Shown piece after piece: positions 9,573-20,729 of a DNA stretch of 64,000 bases. Positions within the stretch are counted from its first letter, which is position 1; each line of letters begins with the position of its first letter. The DNA lies in the NCBI GenBank assembly GCA_963931925.1, contig OZ007579.1:34310118-34374117 (forward strand), given 5' to 3'. Under the pieces are notes generated by a model that saw only the letters and a program-made list of their open reading frames with translations, was not told the origin of the DNA and did no database searches. This DNA is from Onchidella celtica (Eukaryota; Mollusca; Gastropoda; Systellommatophora; Onchidiidae). The position numbers and the translations under genes were made by a program.

Positions 9573-12500
9573 TCTCTCACGAACCTAATTACCTAGGCGT
9601 ACTCACCTACAGAAAACAACCCATCACGGGGGAGGTGAGACCCCTCCAGACCCCCAGACCTGAAGCTTGAAACAACACAATGATCCAACTCTCGAGCCGC
9701 TCATCTCCCTGGGGGCTTCTTGACTCTGGCATTTTCCAGCGAGTATCAAAACTGACTGGGAGTTGCTGAGGGCCCAAAGACATCCTTCTCCACCTTTTCT
9801 TTCCTTTCCACCTCCAAACAGACGCGTGCAAAGTTGGTAATAGGCCTAGGCTAGAGATGGGAAATGTAGGCCTTCTTTCAAAGCGCCCTTGTAACAAATA
9901 TTTTTTAATTAGTGCTACATACGTTTATTTATAGATACTTTACCAGTGCTAGTGAAAGTGCCGTTCTTAAAGCGGTGGTCACGTAGTCACAATGAAATTT
10001 CCAGGTCCTACTTTTCCATTCTACTCCATAAAAATGCCTTTTTTTTTTTTTTGCGGCTCAAATATAAAAAAAAAATGAAAGTAAATAATGTTTAAAGACT
10101 ACGATTTGTCCAAAATGGCTTGTCCTCTTTAACTTATCATTAAAAATATAGATAGCCCACTAAGTTTCACAATTTTTGGTTGCATATTCACAAAATTTTA
10201 GGTGCTTCCTCTGGGTCCATTATAATAATAATTAATCTTTTCTGGATCTTGTTTAAAATAGTAATATTTTGTGCTTTCGTCTTTCGTGCTACAGGCCTCA
10301 CTGACTCTCTTTCACCTTCCACCTAGGCGTTGTCCACCCACTGCAGGATGAAGCCCCCCCCCCCCTCCGACAATGCTTTCCTTTCTCTTCTGTTTGTTGT
10401 TTTCCTCATCCATGTTGTTCCTCCTCTCTTCTTAATGTCGTCCTTCCATCTTCTTCCTGGTCATCCTCTTGTTCCTTTTCCTGTCCTTGGCTGCCATTCA
10501 GTGCAGCGTTTTGTCCACCTATTGTCATTCATCCTTCCCATATGTCCAGCCCAATTCCACTTTTGTTGTACTGTAGCATGAAAATTCCACAACGACTTTT
10601 AGTTTTTTGTTTGTTTGAGTATGTCAGCGTGGGGGATTCTATCTTGCAGTCTGATGTCAAGCATTTTCCTTTCCATTGCCCTCTGGGTAGTTCTTAGTTT
10701 ATTCGTGAACTGTTTTGTGATCGACTCTTTTTACGACGTAAGTATTCTTTACTTTCATTTAATACTAAAAATGCAAATGCACAATAAAACCATACGTTTA
10801 CTTGTTGCCTGTTATCTTCTGAAGTAAGCTCTAGTACTCTTCTTGTCCACCTGCAAGACCAGGTTGCAGTGCTCTGTGACTTTGGCATTGTCTCCCAGTT
10901 TTAATTAATTCCCAGCTTTAATTCATTTTGTCTGCTGGCAGTTTCTCCTTCTGTTTTCTGACCCTCTCCCAAACTTGCCTAAACAAGGGAGAATACCCCC
11001 CCCCCTTCAAAGAAGTAAGCCCATGCCAACTGTCCTCTCCTCCCCTCCCCCCCCCCCCACTCACCACGGTCCTGACCTGCCTCCAACGGTTTTGTCAGGG
11101 AATAACCAACCTTACGATACTCTCTGCCATTTCATTCTCACCGTCTGACCAGTTTACCTGAATGGATTTAGTAGCACCAAAAACTGTTCTCTCAGTAAAC
11201 AGAAGATTAAATGAACAGTACTGGCGGCCAAACATCGGTGAATCTCCCCAGATGGAATTTCCAAGAAAGTTAACAGTTTATAGAGAAGGTCATTTCCTAC
11301 GTGATAAATTATGATGTTACTGTGTATGTGAGTGAATCTGCCGAAATCAGGCTTAAGGTGAAAGACCAAATGCCAGAGAAAATCCAAGCCAACCAAAGGG
11401 GAAACAAAAACACTGAAAGATTAAACATTTTTTTGTCTGAATTCAGTTCCCCATCGAGGTCACTCCTTGCCGCCGGTGATGGGGCTTTAGTAACACCACC
11501 AGGGGGTGCGAAACCAATGTGACCGAGCCATCTCGCCGAGCATGAGCAAATTCTACTCTAGCAAAATAAGCTGAAGTCGGAGGTATCTGGCCAGAATAGG
11601 GCACCTAACCTAGATACTATGCATCCTTTACATCATTATGTCTTCCGAATTCAGTTAAAATACTTTGCTTGAAATCATCCAAGAAATATTTTATTTTGAT
11701 TTTTTAAAGATACATAAAAACTTCACCGTAGGCCTGATATATATATGTTTCGTTTCGTTTCTAATTCTTGAATAATTTGTTTTATAATTTTTATATTATT
11801 TGCTTCTAAAGCGGGGTTCTCCAACATACAACCTCATACTTTATATATATTATTATAATATTTAAAAGGTGAATAAAGCCAAATGGCTAAGAAGCAGTGT
11901 GAGATTGCCTGTGTGAGAGGATCCTTTGTGTTACTTACTAGCTAATCACTGACATTAGTTTGTTTAGAATACACGAAATTGTAATGATTTTAACCATTTT
12001 CAAAATGTGGCAAAAACAAAACAGTGAATGTTGCAAAACCTCGCATAAGAAAAAATATAAAAAAAAGATGGAATTAAAACGCCAAGGACGAGGAAAGACA
12101 AAACGGGCTTTATGTCAAAAAGATCTTCTTCAGGTAAAAAAAACTGAAAAAGTATAAAAAAAAAAATTACAAAGTGAAGAATGTCTAAAATTCACAGAAG
12201 TGCGAACAGTTATCTTATGCGAGTTCCACACATGAAAACAACCTGTGTTGGTTCGGCAGCTTTTCTGCAGTCCTTTAATCTGTTTTGTCATCTTTTAAGC
12301 ATTCAGTTTCTCCGCACATAATAAACCAAAAAGCACTGAAAACCAGTCTCATACTAGAGACAATTTACATGTACAGATGAGAAAAACAGCATCGCAAGGG
12401 GAAAAAAAAAGAAACCCAAAGAAAGAAAAGAGAAATAAACAAGTTCAGAACACCCAGCACTGCAACTTCCCACTGACCCTTCATCAAGGCCGCAAAACAA

Positions 12501-12600
12501 AGATCTAGTGGAGCCTATACATCACACAACAACACCTACATAAAGACGCCATCTTACCACCCCTGGAAGTCCAGTTCACTTAGCGAATCTGCCTACTTGG
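9573..12600. other. Noncoding interval, nothing recognised
   Basis: Three kilobases without a supported gene. It holds homopolymer runs (T near 10038, C near 10357, 10998 and 11050). Small frames at 10330-10581, 10615-10827 and 10928-11161 have hydrophobic stretches, but start codon context and composition give no support. Confidence 0.45.
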
Positions 12601-12790
12601 TAGGATTGTATTTAGTAGGATTGTATTTAGTAGGATTGTATTTAGTAGGATTGTATTTAGTAGGATTGTATTTAGTAGGATTGTATTAGTAGGATTGTAT
12701 TTAGTAGGATTGTATTTAGTAGGATTGTATTTAGTAGGATTGTATTAGTAGGATTGTATTTAGTAGGATTGTATTTAGTAGGATTGTATT
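12601..12790. repeat. 15-bp minisatellite (AGGATTGTATTTAGT)
   Basis: About 13 nearly perfect copies of a 15-bp unit, with two 14-bp variants lacking one T. The array is strikingly homogeneous, which points to recent expansion. Confidence 0.93.
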
Positions 12791-13320
12791 TCTCTTGCTC
12801 CTTCTCTCCTCGCTACCCCCCTCCCTCCTTTCGTAGTTTCATTTTCTCCTCCTATTATCCTTTCCCTCCTCTTCTGAGTTGTTTCATCTTTTTCTCTCCT
12901 CATTCTCAGTTTCCTCGCCCACCCCATTCATAGCTTTATTTCCCTCACTCCTTCTCCCTTTCCTCCCCATATCCTCTCGTAGTTTTATTTATCCCTCTTT
13001 CTCCCAACTCATGTTTATAGTTTTATCTAGCCTTCTTCTCCCCCCCCCCTCACTCTTCGTGGATTCAATTTCCGCTCTCCTTATCCCCCCCCCCCTTCAA
13101 TAAGTTCATTTCTCCCCTCTTTCTCTCTGTCCTCGCTCCTTCGTAATTTTATGTAACCTCTCCTTCACCCTATCATCCCCCCATCCCTCAACTTTCATAG
13201 TTTCAATTCTCCCTTTATCTTTCTCCCTCTCCACCCCGATCCCTTTTTTAGTTTCAGCCCCCCCCCCCCATTCTCACTTTTCTGCCTCCACCCCCACACT
13301 CCCACCCCCTCTCAGCCTTC
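12791..13320. repeat. CT-rich imperfect repeat
   Basis: Pyrimidine-rich DNA with loosely repeated phrases such as CTCCTTCTCCC..TAGTTTTAT. Diverged relics of a CT-rich tandem repeat, with no gene. Confidence 0.65.
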
Positions 13321-13629
13321 TTTGTTGCCGTTTTCCCCAAAGTTTTATATTTCCTCAGTTAACCAGGGAAAGGCGATGTTTCGGTATGGGAAATAAATCT
13401 TTTGTCTTATATTGCGGGAGGTGTCGAGTGAGCAGTGGCGGCACCGTGAAACAGACTGTGTAGTTAGAGGGGTGAGCATGGACTGGTGAATAAAACCGTA
13501 GGCAGTACGGTGAATTATTGGGGTTGGACCGGACCGGAGCGAGGGAGGTCAGATACAGAAAGAAAAGTGCAAAACCGTACAATATACTGGCCCCTGGAAG
13601 GACAGCTGGAACAACGTGTATATACCCTT
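13321..13629. other. Noncoding interval, nothing recognised
   Basis: No supported gene. Overlapping 66-96 codon frames on both strands lack motifs. Confidence 0.4.
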
Positions 13630-13797
13630 AACCCTCTCAGGGCCGTCTTACTACCATTATTGGTCCCTGGACAGATTCTTTTGTAATGCACGAGATTTGC
13701 ATCCCCTTTAAAAAACCAATATAAATTTGCATGCATGGGGCCCCATAAACCCCCGGGGTCCTTGGGTAACTGCTCAGTGTGCCCACGTAAATGTAAA
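13630..13797. mobile_element. Dispersed repeat, MITE-like copy
   Basis: Shares CAGGGCCGTCTTA at the left and the internal block around GTAAATTTGCATGCAT...GGGGCCCC with the copy at 40973-41148. The right inverted end is missing here. Probably a hAT-type MITE family. Confidence 0.55.
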
Positions 13798-14639
13798 ACT
13801 CTCATATTAAAAATCTTTACAATGTTTCTTGCCGATCGTCTTCACGACGCTGTCGTTTGAAATGTGTACAAATAATTATTAGAAATCGTAAAGGTTTTGT
13901 TTTAGTGCTGTTGTTATTATCTCCCTTTCAGAAGTGACACAGACTATAACATGGTATACTTGATATTATCGACTATACAGTTTTCAACAAAGCGTGTATG
14001 TGTTTCACTAGACAAATTAGCTGATGCTCACATTGCTGCATAGCCTCGCCACTCCCCCCCCCCCCTTTTTCTTCCATGAGATCGCAGGTGAGAGGTGGTG
14101 TAGGATCGTCATCATAACGGGGACTGAGATGAACTTTGAACTTAGTAGGCAGATCGATTGATTGCTTCAAGATGCCCTTGCAGATAGTGGCTACTGTCGA
14201 AATGCGTGTAGAAAAGTAGTGGAGACGTGAAGGAAAGCTGAGTTACTTATCCAAGTTAATATACATGTAATCTGTATGATGTAAAAGTGAGAAATCTCGT
14301 AGACGATCGATTGATCGATTCAAAGATTGAAAAAAAAAAACTGTTGCCGGTGTTAGGTATAATTACAGATTGATTATTACGCACGAGGCATATTCAGTCG
14401 AGATAATAAAATTGCGCTACCTTTCTTGGTAATGCAGTCACCTTAATTTTTTTTTTAAATAACACACAAGTGAACATTTTTGTTACCAGTAGACTCGAAG
14501 GCGACTGAATACATCTTTCTTAAATTTTGGCATAAAAAAATGAAACAGAGTTGCAGATCAAATAAGTTACGTAAAAATATATACTAAGGAGCAACTGTGG
14601 AAATTTGTAATCTGCAAAATGTACAGATATTGACTTTAC
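13798..14639. other. Noncoding interval, nothing recognised
   Basis: AT-rich DNA with no supported gene or RNA. Confidence 0.45.
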
Positions 14640-15200
14640 AGCTCTTGAGAGGGTTTGGGTGAGCTGTTACGAACGGGATACCACGTCGTGTACGTACAGT
14701 GTGCAAAATTCTCGGTGCGCACTGAATCTTGCCATGTAGCTGTTGGAACTGTCGTCTTTGCCCTCTGCTCTGCTTTGTAAAACCAAAGATACCAGATACA
14801 GTAAGATGAGACACTCCTTTCTTGGGGCCTCTTAAAAACATCATGCACACAGTCCGCGCTGATCGAGTGCTGGGCTCATAGCGTATTGCATAAAAATAAT
14901 GTTTGATAATTAATAAATTAATGATGCGGATTTGCTACAAAGTTACTGCGAGTAAAAAAGTGAAAAACAAAAATTGCCAGTTTTCTTACAGCGATTGAAG
15001 TTATAATTACAAAATAAGCGACGTCAATCAAGTTTTACAGCGATAGCTGAATTGTAAACAAAATTCGGAATTTTCCTTATACATGTATTGGCTTTGTGAA
15101 ATACGGCATTGTTCATGGCTTCCGAACATTCGCCTCTAAGCGGCGGTTCGAAATCTGTGCACTCTAAAAGGATTAGCAGTCTCATGTTATTGTATCAATT
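14640..15200. repeat. Dispersed repeat of about 560 bp
   Basis: Matches 58430-58990 through several blocks (for example AGCGACGTCAATCAAG, a GGCTTTGT.AAATACGGCA block and GTGCAC.CTAAAAG). Unclassified old interspersed repeat, interrupted at its right end by the Helitron that starts at 15202. Confidence 0.65.
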
Positions 15201-15201
15201 A

Positions 15202-15767
15202 TCTATATTAATAAAAGTGAAACCTTACGACAATTGCAGCGCGCCTTTCGCTACTCCTCTGTTAATGCTGATTCGGTGGCCCTCAGATTTTATACAACGC
15301 TTAGTTTTGACTGTCGTCGTGTCCCCGGCACAGAAAATAAAAAAAATAATTAATAACTCGCAGAACGTTTGTATTAGTTTGTAGGTTGCGACACGTTGGC
15401 GTTCGGTCTATTTTTTTGGCAAATTAATGTAACTAAGATTGGTTCCGGTATAGACTGTATCACACTCACAAAACAACTTCCGGTTAGGACTGGTTTGAAT
15501 GATGAGATTGAGTTCTAATACTATCAAGTATGAAACTTCGTGTGTTCTCAATGTGCCTTGACTAGGAAAAAGAAAGGGTCTGGAATTGGGAGATTGACGC
15601 TGCAGGGCCAAAAGTGCAGGTTTGTGTTTTCAATATGCCTAGGAAAATATTATAATATTTCTTTTTCATTAACACATGATGTTATCACTTCCTGCGATGT
15701 GCAAACAAACTAACCCGTGCGCAAATCATAGCCATTTGACGGATGCTGGCGGGACGCGAAGGACGTC
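15202..15767 (+). mobile_element. Helitron, 5' part (split by gypsy)
   Basis: Starts TCTATATTAATAAAAG after host A (15201). It is the reverse complement of the uninterrupted copy at 39259-39987. The sequence breaks off at ACGTC (15763-15767), the target duplication of the gypsy element, and resumes at 20563. It has no Rep/helicase frame. Confidence 0.8.
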
Positions 15768-15949
15768 TGACGTTGTATTAACATTAGACATGGACAGGCT
15801 TGCAATAACGGACTCAGGAGGCAGCCATAGCAGATTTCGTAGTCCTTTCTTTATTTATAGAAACTCCCGTTGTGGTAACCATAACAATAATAACATGCCA
15901 GGTAAGCGAGTATGCCAGAGTGGCTTTGGCAAGTTGAATGGACATTACA
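15768..15949 (-). repeat. 3' LTR of gypsy element
   Basis: 182 bp, beginning TG and ending CA on the plus strand. Identical to the other LTR except that the outer terminus lacks six bases (TCTAAG after the TG on the plus strand). Confidence 0.93.
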
Positions 15950-15959
15950 CCCCTCTCCA
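15950..15959 (-). other. Polypurine tract of gypsy element
   Basis: Reads TGGAGAGGGG on the minus strand directly before the 3' LTR, where plus-strand DNA synthesis is primed. Confidence 0.8.
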
Positions 15960-16106
15960 ACTTAGATAAATAATTTCAATTAAATTTTAAAATAGGGAAG
16001 GGTTCATATTTATCCATCCAACCCGTCCTGTCATCTAGGCTTGAGGCATGGAGATAATTCTTAAATGCTAGGACGATGGTAAGAATCCTCAGTATAATAA
16101 TCGTTC

Positions 16107-19100
16107 CTAAGTGGTGTATCTGGCGGGCAGTTTAACAATACGACCGCTTCTAGTTACAGTGTCGGGGTGATTTATCTGTGTTTTTAAACGAGGAGATGGT
16201 GGAGAGGATGGGACCTCGTCCACATCTAGTAAGCCTGGTTGCTCGACCTGCAACCCCGTTGGATAGAGAGGTTGGGTTGGCTTTTGCAGATCGTGTGACC
16301 GTGATGGTTGGTCTTCTTCAGGTTTTCCAGGGAGACTATCAATGTCATCTTCCCGCATGTCATGTACCAAAGGTTCTGGTTCTTGAACTGAGACAGTTTT
16401 GAAGAACGAGGAGTTTCTGGTAACTGAATGTTGATTATTAGCTGCTGTCACCATGCTCCCCTTTATATCTTTGATAATGTAGGGTGCTGGATTGTAGGGA
16501 GGTGAGAGCTTGTTTTGTCTCGGCTGACGTACCAGTACAGCATCTCCTAGGTGTAGTTTATGTTGCTGAGTGTTTCGCTTGGTGTCAGCGTATCCTTTCT
16601 GTCGCATCTTCGCCGACAAATCGTTGTCCGCGATGTTCTCAGTCAGTTTCGTCTGGTCGGTAATGACCTCAGGTAGAGTAGTTCTCATCTTTCTGCCTGT
16701 GAGTGCTTCATGAGGTGAGACTTTGGTGGAGCTGTGCGGAGTGGCTCGGTACTGGCGGAGGAAGTTTGGTAGTTCCTGTTTCCAGTTAGACCCCTCTGCT
16801 TCACAGGTATGAACGAATTTGTTCAAAGATCTAACAAATCGTTCTGCCTCTCCATTTGCTTCTGGCCACAAAGGCGAAACCTTGCGATGGTGGAAGCCCA
16901 GCTTCCTAGCAAAAGATGAAAAGTCTTCTCCATTAAATGGAGCACCGTTGTCTGACTTCAAGACACTGGGAGTTCCGAATCTTGCGAATATCTGGTTAAG
17001 TTTCGGTGTCACCACACGTGCTGATGTTGAACTGATGATTTCCACCTCAGGAAAACGGCTGTAGTCATCAATGACGATGAGGAGATATTCTCCCGTAGGG
17101 AATGGGCCTGCAAAGTCAATGGATAACTCGTCCCATGGACGCTTGGGTAGTGGTGTCATCTGAAGTGGGTCACGTTGTTTGGGACTGGTGGTGGATGATT
17201 GACAGGGAATGCATCCTTTTAGATGGTCCTCAACCATCTTGTCAATGCGCGGGAACCAGACCTTCTCACGAATGAGTTGTTTCGTTTTTACAACCCCTTG
17301 ATGAGATGCATGTGCTAGCTTGATGACTTGCTTCTGTAAACTTGCTGGGACGACAACTCGGCTCTGCCTAAGGACAACTCCATCATGGACCGAGAGTTCA
17401 TCCTTCAACTGCTTGAAGGGCGCCACAGATTTGGCGTTCCATTTTCCAGACATGATGGCGGTCATGACGTTTTGTAGCTGTTCATCATGGCTTGTAGCTT
17501 CTTTGACCTTGTTGAGTGTGAGGGCATGAGGAATCGATGCGTTTGTCACGTAACGAATGAAGTTCTCCCCGTCGTTGTCTCTGCTTGGTTTCGTGGATGG
17601 GTGACGAGAGAGGTAATCTGCTGGGTTAGCCTCATCTCGGCCTGGGCTGTACTTAAGGGTGAACTCATACGGCATGAGGCGTAATCTCCAGCGATCCATC
17701 CGTGCTGAACACGGTTTGCTGCTGCGGATGATGCCCAAAAGAGGCTTGTGGTCTGTGGTGACGGTGAAAGTAGAACCATACAGGTAGATGTGGAACTTCA
17801 CAACGCCGTATACCACAGCCAGCATCTCTCCCTCTGTTTGGCTGTAGCGACTCTCAACATCTGTTAGAGCACGGCTGGCATAGCAAATGACTCTGCCCTG
17901 TTGAGTCAACATGGCACCAAGACCGCACGGAGATGCGTCGACTATGATCTCCGTGTGTTTCTGGGGGTCAAAATATGCCATTACTCCGACCTTGGTGAGT
18001 GCTTCCTTCAGAGTGTTGAAGGCTTTTTCTTGAGCTTTTCCCCATGTCCACGCCTGTGACTTCCTGGTGAGTCTCCTGAGGGGTTCAGTGATGGTAGCAT
18101 ACCCGTCTATGTACCTCGACACAAACTGGGTCATACCAAGAAACGATCGTAGCTCTGACACTGAAGCTGGAGGCGCTGCGTTGGTGACAGCTTTGACCTT
18201 TTGAGGCTCTGGTGACATGCCGTCTTGTCCAAATATGTGCCCCAGGAACGATAGTTGATGGGCACCAAACAAACATTTTTTTTTGTTCAGCTTTGCCCCT
18301 CTTTGTCGGAGCCGGGCGAGTGTTTCTCTGAGGCTTTCATCGTGTTCTGCTTTGTTCTTGCCATGGACAATTATATCGTCTATGAAGTGTGTGACGCCTG
18401 GGATGTCATGAAGAATGCCACTGAGAGCTTGTTGGAACATTTCTGGAGCAGCGTTCACTCCAAACATGAGTCTCTTAAAGCGTCTTAGTCCGACATGGGT
18501 GGAAAAAGTTGTGATGAACCTGCTTTCCTTGTCCAGCTCTAATTGGTGAAAAGCTTGTTTCAAGTCAATGCGGCTGAAGACGGTTGATCCGTTTAGATCA
18601 TTTATCATGTCCTCAATCGTTGGCATGGGATGTCGCTCTCGCTTGATTGCCTTGTTAGCTTCTCGCATGTCAATGCAAAGTCTAACTCCGCCAGACTTTT
18701 TGGGAACAACGACGATGGGACTAACCCATGGTGTGGGTCCATCAACAGCTTCGATGATGTCCTCTCGTTCAAGACGGTGAAGTTCCTTTTCAACGTCCCT
18801 CCGCACATGATATGGGGTTCTGCGGTATGTCTGAGCTTTTGGGGGCACTTGGTTGTCAATGTGCAGCTTGACATTGATGCCTTTGATCTTTCCAAATCTT
18901 TCATACAGGTCCTCTGGTATATGAAGGTTGAGGGCAAACGAAATTATGCCAAGATCCTCAGACGTTGCGCCAGAGAGAAGGTTTCGACATGATCGGTCCA
19001 AAGTTTCAACCACGTAAAACTTTGCATCTGTTCGTCGCTGTTTCTGCTTGTGAAATACCTTGGAGGTAAAGAAACCCATCACAGGAAGCCTGTCTGTAGT

Positions 19101-20105
19101 GTTGTACCCATAAATGGGTGTAGAGCTGGGCTCGAGTTTTGGCTTTGGTCTCAGTTTCTCGTATGTTTTCTTTGTGAGGACATTCACTGACGCTCCTGTA
19201 TCCACGATGACATCAATATCCTGGTCGTACAGCGATACTACTGTCCGGGGTAGTTTTTTTGATGTTTTTATGGTGAACACACCGTCGCTGTCGCTGTCAT
19301 CTGCCACGTGATTTACTGGTGCGTAAGCTTTCTTTGAGGAACGGCATACCTTAGCAAAATGGTTTGTTTTGTTGCATGCAATGCACGTCTTACCTTTGGC
19401 AGGGCATGGTTTGGATGGTGGGTGTGGGAATATTCCTCCACAATTTCTGCATCTCTGATGTTTAGCAGCAGGTGCTTTGTTAATGTTGTTGCAGTTGAAT
19501 TTCCATTTCTCCTTGGGCGGCCCTTTCTTTGTGTGTGCACCTTTCCCACCCACAGCACACGCTGAGTCAGCTGCAGACTCAATTTGTCGTGTCTGTTGTT
19601 CTGTTAACTCATCGTTTCTTGCTTCTGCAATCAGCTGATTGAGTGTTAGCCGATCGCGCAGGGCTTTTTTTCGCAGTTTCGATGAGATGATGCCTTCGAT
19701 TAGCTGCGCTAAAATCTCTCTGTCCACATCTGTGAAGGAACAGAGTGCTGCCTGGGTTCTCAGCCTGACATGAAACTGGTCTACGTTTTCTGAAGGCAGT
19801 TGTTTCATTTTCCTCAGTTTGAATGCTTCAAACATGGTGTTGACTCTTGGTGTGAAGTATGTTTCCGGCTCCTTTTTCAACGAAGTGTATGACTCTTTGC
19901 TTTCTGGCGTGAAGGTTTCTACTAGGTCAAATACCTCATCAACGCCATAGTGCATCAAAAGGGCTTGTTTACGCTCTTCGGATGAAATGTCCATAGCTAC
20001 GATTAGGTTCTCAAATTTGGAGAGCCACTTCTTCCACCGGGTTCCAGCTGATAGTTCATCTTCCCTAACTTTAAAAGGAGGGAAATGCGGCAGTGCATTA
20101 GCCAT
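16107..20105 (-). CDS. Gag-Pol polyprotein of Ty3/gypsy element
   Basis: An uninterrupted 1332-residue frame. Residues 1-200 are Gag-like. Two zinc knuckles lie near 219-254 (CX2CX5HX5C, then CX2CX4HX4C). The aspartic protease motif DTGA is near 302. Reverse transcriptase spans about 430-640 with FIDD near 574. RNase H starts near 720 (IIVDAS). Integrase has an HHCC zinc site near 931-968 and the catalytic D, D and E near 997, 1052 and 1087. There is no chromodomain, and a Pro-rich tail follows integrase. Domain order PR-RT-RH-IN is that of Ty3/gypsy, and the sequence resembles the K02A2.6-type polyproteins common in invertebrates (from memory of the family). Gag and Pol lie in one frame without a frameshift. 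The start ATG lies about 270 bases inside the 5' LTR. Confidence 0.96.
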   Translation of the reverse strand: MANALPHFPPFKVREDELSAGTRWKKWLSKFENLIVAMDISSEERKQALLMHYGVDEVFDLVETFTPESKESYTSLKKEPETYFTPRVNTMFEAFKLRKMKQLPSENVDQFHVRLRTQAALCSFTDVDREILAQLIEGIISSKLRKKALRDRLTLNQLIAEARNDELTEQQTRQIESAADSACAVGGKGAHTKKGPPKEKWKFNCNNINKAPAAKHQRCRNCGGIFPHPPSKPCPAKGKTCIACNKTNHFAKVCRSSKKAYAPVNHVADDSDSDGVFTIKTSKKLPRTVVSLYDQDIDVIVDTGASVNVLTKKTYEKLRPKPKLEPSSTPIYGYNTTDRLPVMGFFTSKVFHKQKQRRTDAKFYVVETLDRSCRNLLSGATSEDLGIISFALNLHIPEDLYERFGKIKGINVKLHIDNQVPPKAQTYRRTPYHVRRDVEKELHRLEREDIIEAVDGPTPWVSPIVVVPKKSGGVRLCIDMREANKAIKRERHPMPTIEDMINDLNGSTVFSRIDLKQAFHQLELDKESRFITTFSTHVGLRRFKRLMFGVNAAPEMFQQALSGILHDIPGVTHFIDDIIVHGKNKAEHDESLRETLARLRQRGAKLNKKKCLFGAHQLSFLGHIFGQDGMSPEPQKVKAVTNAAPPASVSELRSFLGMTQFVSRYIDGYATITEPLRRLTRKSQAWTWGKAQEKAFNTLKEALTKVGVMAYFDPQKHTEIIVDASPCGLGAMLTQQGRVICYASRALTDVESRYSQTEGEMLAVVYGVVKFHIYLYGSTFTVTTDHKPLLGIIRSSKPCSARMDRWRLRLMPYEFTLKYSPGRDEANPADYLSRHPSTKPSRDNDGENFIRYVTNASIPHALTLNKVKEATSHDEQLQNVMTAIMSGKWNAKSVAPFKQLKDELSVHDGVVLRQSRVVVPASLQKQVIKLAHASHQGVVKTKQLIREKVWFPRIDKMVEDHLKGCIPCQSSTTSPKQRDPLQMTPLPKRPWDELSIDFAGPFPTGEYLLIVIDDYSRFPEVEIISSTSARVVTPKLNQIFARFGTPSVLKSDNGAPFNGEDFSSFARKLGFHHRKVSPLWPEANGEAERFVRSLNKFVHTCEAEGSNWKQELPNFLRQYRATPHSSTKVSPHEALTGRKMRTTLPEVITDQTKLTENIADNDLSAKMRQKGYADTKRNTQQHKLHLGDAVLVRQPRQNKLSPPYNPAPYIIKDIKGSMVTAANNQHSVTRNSSFFKTVSVQEPEPLVHDMREDDIDSLPGKPEEDQPSRSHDLQKPTQPLYPTGLQVEQPGLLDVDEVPSSPPSPRLKTQINHPDTVTRSGRIVKLPARYTT

Positions 20106-20354
20106 ACTTTGTTTTTAGTCTGAGGACAGATGTCACTGTAGATCTATGGATACCTTCTTCTTTTGTTGACCTAAAAACGTAGGCGTAGGAAAGGCTGTCC
20201 GTAGTCGTTTTAACCACGTATAGAGGCCTACCCAGCGCTTTGTGGATAGCTCGACACACTCGTCTCTAGATCTACATCTAGTTCAATTACGGTACTTTAA
20301 ACAGCTAGAAACGTTGAAAGAAAGATTCTACCACTTTATTTTGTGAGATTCGGG

Positions 20355-20368
20355 CATCCTCGTCGCCA
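20355..20368 (-). other. Candidate primer-binding site
   Basis: Reads TGGCGACGAGGATG on the minus strand, six bases inside the 5' LTR. The leading TGG matches a tRNA CCA end. The primer tRNA may be an arginine tRNA, by likeness to other gypsy elements, but this is not certain. Confidence 0.6.
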
Positions 20369-20374
20369 ATATAA

Positions 20375-20562
20375 TGTCTAAGACGTTGTATTAACATTAG
20401 ACATGGACAGGCTTGCAATAACGGACTCAGGAGGCAGCCATAGCAGATTTCGTAGTCCTTTCTTTATTTATAGAAACTCCCGTTGTGGTAACCATAACAA
20501 TAATAACATGCCAGGTAAGCGAGTATGCCAGAGTGGCTTTGGCAAGTTGAATGGACATTACA
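20375..20562 (-). repeat. 5' LTR of gypsy element
   Basis: 188 bp, TG...CA, identical to 15768-15949 apart from the six-base gap. It should carry the promoter. No obvious TATA box was found. Confidence 0.93.
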
Positions 20563-20729
20563 ACGTCAACGCGCAAAGGGAGGGCAGTAAAACGTATCTA
20601 AAAATAAACAAACAAATAAAAATAAAATAAAGCTAAAGGAACAGGCAAAATGAAGCAGGTCCATAATAATCACCCAGAACTGAAACTAATAAATCTATAT
20701 GTCCCGGACAGGGCCGGGAACTCAGCTAG
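20563..20729 (+). mobile_element. Helitron, 3' part (split by gypsy)
   Basis: Resumes with the target duplication ACGTC. It ends with hairpin CCCGG...CCGGG, seven bases, and CTAG at 20726-20729. Joined in thought to 15202-15767, it equals the 729-bp copy at 39259-39987 in length and order. Confidence 0.8.

Larger units (their letters stand above)
15768..20562 (-). mobile_element. Complete Ty3/gypsy LTR retrotransposon
   Basis: 4.8-kb element with two near-identical LTRs, a single intact gag-pol frame on the minus strand, a primer-binding site and a polypurine tract, flanked by the 5-bp duplication ACGTC (15763-15767 and 20563-20567). It has inserted into a Helitron. The LTRs differ only by a six-base gap, so insertion was very recent and the element may still be active (inference). 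Confidence 0.95.
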
